Origin: Candidatus Competibacteraceae bacterium
Lineage (GTDB): Bacteria; Pseudomonadota; Gammaproteobacteria; Competibacterales; Competibacteraceae
Length of the DNA: 64,000 bases
Assembly: GCA_016712625.1 (NCBI GenBank)
Contig: JADJQQ010000002.1
Coordinates: forward strand, 1 to 64,000
Reading direction: 5' to 3'
This document shows, one piece after another, positions 1 through 7,559 of this stretch; position 1 is the stretch's first letter; each line of letters begins with the position of its first letter. Below the pieces are notes generated by a model that saw only the letters and a list, made by a program, of their open reading frames with translations, searched no databases and was not told the origin of the DNA. Position numbers and translations under genes: made by a program.

Positions 1-567
1 AGCAAGCCAAACAAGATCAGCCGGAGGTGAAGGCGAGGCCCTGTACTAAACCACAATACCTCCCGATCAGAGCGTACTGGTTGACCGGCAACCATCGAAT
101 CGGGGATCGACGCCCGCCTGGCGCGAGTGCCGCTCCAGTGCCCGTTGGAGCGCGAGCCGCCATTACACGCTGCGCCAATCTTGATAGCCCCGCACTTTTA
201 TCCACCCGACGCACAAGCACTGCCTGCCCGCGGCGGTACAGCGTATCTTCACCGGCCAACGAGAGCCGAACAAACCAGCACCCCGCCCCCGCATCCAAGC
301 TTACCACGGGAATACCACCATCGGCGCAACGACCAGTAGCGCCACTTGCGGCTTTCACTGCTGCCCGCCTTTGCTTAACACGCGCCAATCGCGACAATGG
401 ATAAAACATCGCGCCGCGCGTTCAGGCGCCTCGATGCACCCAGCGGGACCGTCGAGATCGACCGCCAAGCCATTTCCGCCCTTTGCAGATACAACGGCTT
501 GCACGGCCCTTCAGTATGTTCATCCAATAAACCGTAGATTCAGCTTTCTTCGTTTCCACTCTCTCTG
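1..567. other. Stretch downstream of cas1 with no recognised gene
   Basis: No gene can be assigned here. The longest minus-strand frame (about 17-409) would encode a 130-residue basic protein whose centre weakly resembles a small beta-barrel, but it has no recognisable motif or convincing start. Given the heavy frameshifting of the cas1 remnant just upstream on the same strand, this may be another decayed locus gene. No direct-repeat array is visible. Confidence 0.3.
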
Positions 568-1502
568 CTAATGCGGGACTCCACTGCTGGAGCCCAATTG
601 CGCCAATCGATAACTTTCTCGCCGCAAATAACGCCGCAATGGCGATACCCACAATTCGTAGCCGGCATCGAAAGTCTGCCGGTATCCCTTGGTCAACAGG
701 CAAGCACCTTATCCATCACAAAAATCTTCCGCGGCACGCTCGCGGAACAATCCCCACGCCCATCCATCCAGCCGGGGCCATAACGGTTCGATGAGATCGC
801 AAGCTAGCGACTCACGGCCATAGGCGGAGTTCGTGATAAAACCGAGCAACGGATCGAGACCCGCCCCATACGCCCGCCCGCACCGCCTCGAAGTGGAGCA
901 GGGTATAACCCAGCGACAGACAGGCCATTGACCGGATCGCGCGGCGGGCGGCGATTGCCTGCAGCCAGCGAACGCCAGTGATGGTGCAAATAATTCGGCT
1001 TAAACGCCGCGTAACAACGAAAGCGGCTCGCCCCTTCCACCAACACGGCATCCCGATTCATCGCCTCCGGCGGTAACGTCGCCTGTAATCCCCGCAGGGT
1101 TTGGATGATCCCATCGTGGCGGCTTACGCGCATCTGGTCGCGCGCGCGCTTCAACAACGGATTTGCGCCGCCAACTTGCCCGCTATCAGGCCGCGCCAGC
1201 ACCAGCGGCGGCGAGCTGCTGGCTCAGACGCCAGCTGATACTGCGCCAGTCGGCGGCGCGCATCGCGTGGCCAGGGCCAGGCTTGCAGCAGGCATTGGCG
1301 GCTATGGCGAGCCTGCGAAGGCGAACCAGACTGGCGCCCTGCTCCGCCAACACGCCAACGCGCCGCTATCAAAACGCACTTGGCCCTGCATACCACGCGC
1401 TCAGCGCGCCAGCGGCACCCACGAGAACGTCCGGCTCTTCGGGCTCACCAACCGCTGCCGTCACCGTAACGACAAATCGCGCCGCCAAATAATAGTACCC
1501 AC
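568..1502 (-). pseudogene. cas1: CRISPR integrase Cas1, broken by many frameshifts
   Basis: Piecing together the three minus-strand frames gives a nearly full-length Cas1, the metal-dependent integrase of spacer acquisition. Recognisable blocks in order are MGTIIWRRDLSLR at the N-terminus (GTG at 1502, AGGAG just upstream), GQVRFDSG, LIAGKLAAQI, LLKRARDQ, ALPPEAMNRD-like, the glutamate block VEGAS, NRRPPRDPVN, the histidine block LSLGYTLLHFEA, the aspartate block ESLACDLIEP and a C-terminal LRRYLRRESYRLAQL. All three catalytic-type residues (E, H, D) survive, but in different frames, so at least six to eight indels are needed. The gene lies directly after cas2 on the same strand. No functional product is possible as read. 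It is either a true pseudogene or a low-quality sequence stretch; the family call itself is firm. Confidence 0.85.
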
Positions 1503-1513
1503 CGCCTGTTCTC

Positions 1514-1799
1514 CTAACCGACGTAGTAAAACGAGGGATCATCGGCCGCGCCGCAATCCCCAACACCTGAATTCCCCAAACATTCGGCAATGGCAGCAAC
1601 AAAACCGATCTTCCGCGACATCAAGCACCCCTCGGATTTCCGCTAGCAGCGCCAACCGTTCGCCGGGGCGTCAGAAAACACTCGAATACCGATTTCTGGC
1701 CACCGGTGGCGTAGCCTTCAGTACATGCAAAGCGCTTGCAACCGACCGGGATCGGTCCACCGCATCGTAAGCAGCTAAACACAACGCGCGTTCAGGCAT
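1514..1799 (-). pseudogene. cas2: CRISPR Cas2, frameshifted
   Basis: From the ATG at 1799 the minus strand reads MPERALCLAAYDAVDRSR, then ALHVLK, then in another frame YATGGQKSVFECFLTP, LLAEIRGVLDVAEDRF, and in a third frame LPLPNVWGIQVLGIA and a final FYYVG before the stop at 1514-1516. Together these make a standard Cas2 of roughly 95 residues, the small partner that scaffolds Cas1 in the integration complex. At least three indels separate the blocks. Its stop lies next to the cas1 ribosome-binding site, the usual cas2-cas1 arrangement. Residue conservation within blocks is high while the frame is lost, so the damage is either recent or technical. Confidence 0.85.
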
Positions 1800-1944
1800 G
1801 GCGCACCCTCTGGCCAAACAGGAAATGCGACAGTTATACGCGGTTGCGGGCAGGTGTCGGCAGAACGGCAAGCTTACGAAGATCCCGCTTTCACGGGAAC
1901 GAGGGATGGAGATTCGAAAACGCTTCAGTTCAGCGGGGAGGAGC

Positions 1945-2225
1945 GTCTTGATAGGATTCCCAACCGTGCGCCAAAACGGCGCAAATCGGCAACTCGCGGC
2001 CCCGCCAATCGGGCGGTAATTCGAGGCTCAGATGCAGATCGCGTCCGCCACGCTGGCAAACTCGCGTGACGCAAGATGCACCGGGGCAAGGTGCCAATCA
2101 CACACATCGCCCGGCTGAACGGTTTCCGGGTCGAAGTGCGTCACTTGCCGGTCGACACTGATGCCTTTTTCAGCGGCCCATCACGCGCGCCAGGATGGCG
2201 GGAGGATAAAACAGCGGGCCATTTT
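1945..2225 (-). pseudogene. csx16: Type III accessory protein Csx16, frameshifted
   Basis: Minus-strand frames combined give SRHPGARD, WAAEKGISVDRQVTHFDPET, VQPGD, VIGTLP, HLASR, SLELPPDWRGREL and RFGARL. These are the characteristic blocks of Csx16 (VVA1548 family), a small protein found next to cas1-cas2 of some type III systems whose role is not settled. At least four frame changes are needed and no intact start is seen. The order csx16-cas2-cas1 on one strand supports the call. The family assignment is from memory of its motifs; a profile search of a frameshift-corrected translation would settle it. Confidence 0.7.
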
Positions 2226-2431
2226 AACGGGAGCTTCAAGAAAACCATTACAAACCTGAGATACGGCAATAAAGACGGCCTCGTTGCTGGCAAGGCCATT
2301 TCATAGCAGAAAACTACCAAAACGCCTAACGCCTTCTCTCTTAAGCGGCTGCCGGGGTTGAGCTAAAATAATTTAGGTTCGAGATTAGCCACCAAGGTAA
2401 GCCTCCCAAGGTCTTATCATAAAAATTTAGA

Positions 2432-3669
2432 TTATCTGCAATTTACCACCAAAAGGAACACGAGAACCATCACAGCCACTGCCCGCATTCTATGATTCAA
2501 ATCGGCAATGCAAGCCTCGCGTTGACCAGGCGTCACGATGAGGTTTCGATAATCATGCTTCACCGTCCAGCTGCCATTACTGAAGATACACTCCGATTTC
2601 CTCACCCTTTCAATCGGCACAAAGTAAACGCGTGACAGGTCGGGATTCCAATAGTCTGTCAGGCAGGCTCGAACAAAAGGCGCGTCATCGGTGATTCGCC
2701 GCTCCAACCCAAGAATAGTCCGCGCGCATTCCCCCAACTGTGATCGGAAAGTACAGGGCTGGTTTTACTCGTTTTAGGACAGCAGGTGGCAAAAATTTTC
2801 GATCACGATCAGATTCAAATCGCCCTTCAAAGGTTTCATGGAATACCTGTCCAGTTGGAGATATTTCCAGATAACGTTTCACCGTCAATTTCCACGCGGG
2901 AAAAAAAACGCGCTCGATCAATGTTTCCAGTCTTTCATCCCAATCATTCAGATCCAAACTGGCTCACGTAACATGTCTTTTTGATCCAACACGGCAGTAA
3001 TCCGCAATGTGTTTCATCCACAGTGCATGATCCAGACTAATTGGCATTGGCGGAAATGCAATAATCTCGCTAAACAGTTCATGCTGTAATAAATCGGCAC
3101 TCCTAATGCTTGCCTTATCAGTACGCTAATTGCTACTGGCGCCTTATATCCACCGGTCGCATTGATGGCGCAATGGTCTAGCCATCCTCTCATGGACGAT
3201 TTGACAAACTTTGGCCAGATTGCGTAATCCTGGTTTGAAAACGTTTTGGATCAGAATCCTGTAAGTCTTCAATGTTCCAAAGAATGGTTTGATAGTCTTG
3301 TAGTACGTAATAATCTCGCAGTATTTCAGGACCTGCCTGCCTTCCCGGTATCTGAATGACAAAAAATCATGTGCAGCGTTCCCGGCAATAACGATGCGCG
3401 ACTAAATCATGAATGGAATTGATCTCAGCCCACATAATCGGGTCGTAACCGGGCAGATCAAAAGCAACTCTGCTATTTTTGCGGTCTCTTTTTAGCGAAC
3501 GCTGTAGCCAGTGCTTGATCATTTCTGGGTTGGATAGGCTTGATCCAAGGAGGGCTGTTGTTTTAGCCAGGCTGCGTAATTCTCTCTGGCTGGAGGCAAT
3601 CCGAACAAGTTAGGTCCGGAGCAGACTGGTCCCTACAGTGCAAATCAGAGTATTTTTTTCATGGCTCAT
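2432..3669 (-). pseudogene. CARF-domain CRISPR effector (APE2256-like), frameshifted, with C-terminal hydrophobic helix
   Basis: The N-terminus at 3669 reads LICTVGTSLL, the signature first strand and loop of CARF domains that bind cyclic oligoadenylate. Other frames continue with WAEINSIHDLVA, GRQVLKYLRDYY, WNIEDLQDSDPKRF, the second CARF signature INATGGYKAPVA, LGVPIYY and PPMPISLD. The C-terminal half (2957-2432) reads SPTGQVFHETFEGRF, FLPPAVLKR, TDYWNPDLSR, SNGSWTVKH and TPGQREACIADLN, then ends in a 15-residue hydrophobic run followed by NCR. The C5/G5 run near 2740 marks one frameshift; at least six more are needed upstream, plus a stop near 2970. It would be an effector or signal sensor of the type III system. 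Whether the hydrophobic tail is a real membrane anchor or a frameshift product cannot be decided by eye. Confidence 0.7.
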
Positions 3670-3689
3670 GATGTCACAAAAAGCTGGAC

Positions 3690-3846
3690 GGCTCAACAAT
3701 TTTTCGATGCATTGACTCAAGTGAATGGCAACTCGACCCGCGTCGGAAATTCCGTTGCTAAATGCAATCTTGCCTCAGCGGTTAGTTTCAAACTTGAATA
3801 GCAGGTCTTGCAATAAAGGATCGTCACAGACAGCGTGCCAACTCAT
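3690..3846 (-). pseudogene. Fragment resembling the N-terminus of an Uma2-family nuclease
   Basis: The ATG at 3846 opens a frame reading MSWHAVCDDPLLQDLLFKFE and, after a stop at TNR, continues with GKIAFSNGISDAGRVAIHLS. The pattern of a short helix, then LQDL-PFK-E-N, then GKI-S is what Uma2 (DUF820) PD-(D/E)XK proteins look like at their N-terminus. Nothing of the catalytic core follows; the CARF gene begins immediately after. It is probably a fused or truncated remnant. Low certainty. Confidence 0.35.
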
Positions 3847-3889
3847 AAGAGGCCACCTTGAATGACAAGATTGAATCATAAATCAGAGT

Positions 3890-4024
3890 TTAATCTGGCT
3901 GCCCTTGTCGCAGCTGCTGAATTTTAGTCTTACGTTCCTGCTTCCTCTTGCTGTTGCCCCAATCCAGATAACCGTAAATCGTCTCGGCCAGCACCGCCAA
4001 TGTTTCGCGTTCATTTTTGGCCAT
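3890..4024 (-). CDS. Small basic protein of 44 residues at the end of the cmr operon
   Basis: The ATG at 4024 lies two codons past the cmr6 stop and the frame is intact to the TAA at 3890-3892. The product begins MAKNERETLAVLAETIYGY and ends with a lysine/arginine-rich tail. It looks like a single amphipathic helix. I do not recognise the family. Its position suggests translation with cmr6; it could also be the surviving N-terminus of a longer lost gene. Confidence 0.45.
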   Translation of the reverse strand: MAKNERETLAVLAETIYGYLDWGNSKRKQERKTKIQQLRQGQPD

Positions 4025-4029
4025 TACAT

Positions 4030-5073
4030 TTAATCCTTCTTCCAGCACTCACTTAGCCGATGAGCAACACGTCCACCTGGTTCTTTTGCCGCGGCCTGCT
4101 TGATCCTCATCAAACCAGTTGCGTAGTTCAGCATAGCTTTCTGTTCTACTGGCAGATTGGCTTCGATAACCCGACGTTGGGGTTCTGCCGCGTCATGGCG
4201 GCTTTTCTGTTCCTGCTCCAGATTGCGGCGCATCGCACCATAACCCACCGCAGTTTTCGCGCCAAAGCCCAACCAGTCAAAAGCGTGCGCAAATGCCGCG
4301 CCCATCAATTCTTGCCAATGAACGTGCCCGCTTTCGGGCAACAAAACAGGGTGGCATTGTACGTAGAAGATAAAGGCGCTGTTGGGGGGTATCGCTAAAA
4401 ACGGAATCGGGTTGGGCTGACCGCTATCATGCGGCGTCGAGGCACCCTGATAATAGTCACTGTAATGAGGGGTCATGACTTCAATGTGCAAGGTGTTACC
4501 GGCCGGTTGTGGAATGGCATCCCAAAATGCCAAGGCACCGCGTTGATGAGCCGTTTCCGTGTCACCTAATGCCACTTTCGGTCCGAATAGTGCGTTAATG
4601 GCTTTTTGATCCCAGCCTTGCGTGTCTCCATAATCCTCCGAAATCAATTGCTCCGCCGCCTGCCGTAAGACACCTTTTACCCCTGAGCCGGGTAAATACG
4701 GTAACCCATAGGGATTGAGAAAAGCAAAGCCGTTTTCCAAGGGATGTTCTATCCCGGTGCCGGTCGGAAGTGAACGAACGCAACATGAGTCACCTCCAAA
4801 GCCAGCACCATTTCACCGTATTGCTCGGCCAGCGCCGCCTGACGTTCGCGCAGTGCCTTCAGTTGCTTCTGGCAATCTGGAGCCAGCCTGATCATGCCCT
4901 TGAGGGCGGCGGTTTTTTGTTTATCATCAGCCTCCCAATTGCCAAACTGCCAAGAGGGAGTACAACCCCGTGCGTGCTGCTCTGTGCTCATTTGTGTTGT
5001 TGGGAAAGCGGTGGCCAGGTGGTGCCGTGCTGAAATCCTGTCCCAGATAATGAGGAACGGCTGCAATGCCCAT
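4030..5073 (-). CDS. cmr6: Type III-B RAMP protein Cmr6 (two frameshifts)
   Basis: Cmr6 caps the Cmr backbone next to Cmr1 and helps bind the target RNA. The start is the ATG at 5073, preceded by AAAGGAG right after the cmr5 stop, giving MGIAAVPHYLGQDFSTAPPG, the typical Cmr6 opening. A frameshift near 4990 is needed to enter the frame with TAALKGMIRLAPDCQ, and a second near 4765 to enter LENGFAFLNPYGLPYLPGSG, the RAMP segment with the glycine-rich loop LPGSGVKGVLRQAA. The C-terminus has WLGFGAKTAVGYGAM and ends WKKD at 4030. Corrected length is about 345 residues, normal for the family. As read, no full-length protein is made. Confidence 0.8.
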
Positions 5074-5087
5074 GGTGTTTGCTCCTT

Positions 5088-5481
5088 TCAGCCGTTAGCC
5101 GCTGCTGCAAACTGCCGTATCCAGCGCAGTAGAGCCAAGGTTTCATCAGTGGCTTCTTGGTAAAATCGAGGTTCCTGACTGTTGAACAAGCCCTGCATCA
5201 CTTCGGTATAGCTGCTGCTGGCAAATCGCTTATCGAAGCGTTTCACCAGCCATTCTCGAAGGTGTTTACTAAACGCGGCATGGTGCGTTTTACCTTTGCT
5301 TTCATAAAAGGCCAGCGCCTGCATCAACCCATTATTCATAATCAGCGCGGGCGCGGCACAGTATAACGGTGTAATCGCTGTTGTACCCTTGAACGCATTC
5401 CCAGGCATACGCGGCCCGCCGTTGATCGAGGTTGGGTTGAATTTGAATTTTACGAGTCACTGTCGCGGTCGGCTGGGCCAT
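5088..5481 (-). CDS. cmr5: Type III-B small subunit Cmr5 (one frameshift)
   Basis: Cmr5 is the all-helical small subunit lining the Cmr effector filament. From the ATG at 5481 the frame reads MAQPTATVTRKI, then DQRRAAYAWECVQG; after one frameshift near 5370-5395 the other frame continues with APALIMNNGLMQALAFY, HHAAFSKHLREWL and ends ALLRWIRQFAAAANG at 5088. The RRAAYAWE and MNNGLMQ-LAFY blocks are diagnostic. It sits between the cmr4 remnant and cmr6, with the cmr6 Shine-Dalgarno overlapping its stop region. Confidence 0.8.
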
Positions 5482-5831
5482 TGCTATGCAACGTTATTAG
5501 CGCATGCCGCCAAGCACCTGTCAGTGTGTATTTCCATTCCAAATGTGAAACCTCCATACCAAGCCAAAGTAATCCCTGACAGTGTTTCAATGTGGACTTG
5601 AAATTTAAATGTTTTACCACCAACTAACAGACAATAGCATTTGAATGCAAAGATAAGCATAAGTGATTATCAACTGAAATACACCAATATCCTTTGATGC
5701 CAACTATTGATACTACAAATGAAACATATGAGTTAACTAAATTCCATGGGTGATACCACTAATCATTAAGCATTTTTAAGGAGCATGCCAAGAGTGCAAG
5801 CAACATAACTTTGGGAGCCTGTGCTAACATT
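5482..5831. other. AT-rich stretch replacing the 3' half of cmr4
   Basis: About 350 bases clearly richer in A and T than both flanks, with stop codons in all frames and no recognisable protein motif. It occupies the place where the C-terminal ~130 residues of Cmr4 should be encoded. No terminal inverted repeats, transposase or target duplication can be seen, so the origin (insertion scar, replacement or decay) is open. Confidence 0.5.
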
Positions 5832-6341
5832 TCAATGATTTACCTGCGCGGTGAATTCAAATGCATCCAGATGCAGTTTATCGCCCGTCATCAAAGCAGG
5901 ATTGACCAGATGACAATGCCCCGGCTCAACAGAGAGAGCAGGCCAACCGGGATCCGTATTAACCAATGCCAAAGTCCTGACCGCACGCGCCAAAGCAGTC
6001 GGTGAGGTCGTATAGACAAAGGCATTTTTGACGCACCGCACGGGAAAGGCGACCAATTGCGCGTCGCCAAAGCTGATGGCCCCAGCAAACTCCGAAGCGT
6101 CGGTTTCTGGGCCAAACAAGCGATTGAGGAGGTTTACCTTATCTTGACGATGGCCAACATCTAGCTGACTCCAAAAATGATGTCGTACCGCACCCTTCAA
6201 TCCAGAACCCGCCATCATCGGATAATCGGTATGGCGTTCGCGCTGGATAGGGTTATCGATGAGACCGACCGCCGTACCCGCACCCATGTGAACCGGACTG
6301 ACACAATAAATAAAAGGGCTTGTTGTGCTTTTGAAACATGA
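5832..6341 (-). pseudogene. cmr4: Type III-B backbone RAMP Cmr4, C-terminally truncated
   Basis: Cmr4 forms the repeated backbone of the effector and cuts target RNA. The natural start is probably the ATG at 6341 with one extra T (TTT for TT), which restores MFKSTTSPFIYCVSPVHMGA. The frame then reads GLIDNPIQRERHTDYPMM, AGSGLKGAVRHHFW, NRLFGPE and GAISFGDAQLVAFPVRC, the Cmr4 core including the segment with the RNA-cleaving aspartate region. It stops after TAQVNH at 5832, about 165 residues into a family of roughly 300. The remainder is absent. Without a complete Cmr4 the effector filament should not assemble, so this lesion probably inactivates interference. Confidence 0.75.
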
Positions 6342-6375
6342 TCAGTATTCCTTGTTTTTTCCCTAAACCAGCTTG

Positions 6376-7559
6376 CTAGTTTGGCCACGCTGCGATAAGC
6401 ACGTTATTGAAGCCTTCCGCGCGACGATGCCGATCAGGATAAGCGTCTATGGCCCAAAACCCCTCGGCGGCAAGCTTGTCAAGCGCCTTGGCTTCACCTT
6501 TAAAATCCTCGAACCAGTACACTGAACCCACCGGCGCGACGCGACGCGCTGGTTTCGGGCACTGTGCGCCAAGTTCCAACCGCTGATGGTATCGGCTCGA
6601 TGGATTGCCGCCGCAACCAACCGCGCCGTACAGCCGTCCGGACCATGCCACAGGTTATCCATATCAAGACCGGGCAACCGCCAGCCGTCGGCAAACAGGC
6701 CAGGCGTCGCCAGCACCAGCCGAAACCGGCGTTCCCGTTCAATACGCGGCCTGTTAAGCGCGGGAAGCAAGTCTTTCCCCAACACAGCTTGCAGCGCCGC
6801 GCCGCGTCCGTCTCCGCCAAAACGGACTAAACCCTGTTGTGGCAACAGGCCATCAGCACCGTCTACCCCGACCAGAAAGCCGACATCTCGCCCCTGCGGC
6901 TGGCCATCGCGGCGCTTGAGCGCCACCGTCTGAACGGTATAAAGCATTCCTCTGGTGGCCGTGCGTTGCGCGTGATCCAAAGCGATGCCAAGACGTGGAT
7001 CGAATCCCCACAGTTCTTTGCCGAGCAACATATGGTCCCGCCTCAATTTTTCGCCGTTGAGATAGGCGCGCACTCCAGCCTGATTCAACCAGACATTGCT
7101 TTGCGGTTTGGCGAGGGACGCCGCACGTAATAGCGGCGTTTTCGTGAGCGCGTAGCTACTGGACAAAGCGGTATGCGGTACGGTTGGCTGGAGATAGGTG
7201 GCATCGTCCAAGGTGTTTTGTGTCACCACCACGTCGGCTGGCAATGGCAGACAAGGCTGCACCTGATCACTTTGTCGATAAGCCAAGGTAAATAAGCTGA
7301 CCCGAAAGGTACCCGGCTTTAGCGGAGTACCCAGGCAACCGTGCAATGCGTCGGACAGACTTGGCAACCGGTCGCGGGCTTGGGCGAAAGCGGCAAGATC
7401 GATCCCGTGATCAGCCAATAGTCGGGACCTTAACGCGCCGGCGGCCAACGAGGGCCATGGCGGCATCAACGCTTCGCCATAACTGCCAGGATCACCAAAT
7501 AGTTTATTGCCGCGCAGGTAAAGCACGTCTAACGGTTCGATAAAGCAGTATTCAGTCAT
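6376..7559 (-). CDS. cmr3: Type III-B RAMP protein Cmr3 (fused to Cmr2; one frameshift)
   Basis: Cmr3 pairs with Cmr2 and holds the crRNA 5' tag. The ATG at 7559 gives MTEYCFIEPLDVLYLRGNK, LFGDPGSYGEALMPPWPS and LAAGALRSRLL, the usual Cmr3 start. Later blocks are KLRRDHMLLGKELWGFDPRL and LATPGLFADGW. A frameshift near 6555-6580 is required to reach KPARRVAPVGSVYWF and the C-terminus LAAEGFWAIDAYPDRHR-RAEGFNNVLIAAWPN, ending at 6376. There is no stop between cmr2 and cmr3, so as read both are one polypeptide. In the alternative frame a TGA overlaps this ATG (ATGA), the normal operon overlap, so the fusion may come from one indel. Confidence 0.8.

Noticed and set aside
17..409. NfeD-like or OB-fold protein downstream of cas1
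   Set aside because: Only a vague similarity in the centre; no conserved motif or start signal, and the surrounding sequence is heavily frameshifted.
1105..1770. 221-residue plus-strand open frame at the left end
   Set aside because: It is antisense to the cas2/cas1 remnants, whose conserved blocks are clear on the minus strand.
5482..5831. Insertion sequence as the cause of the cmr4 truncation
   Set aside because: No transposase fragment, terminal inverted repeats or target duplication visible in the AT-rich segment.
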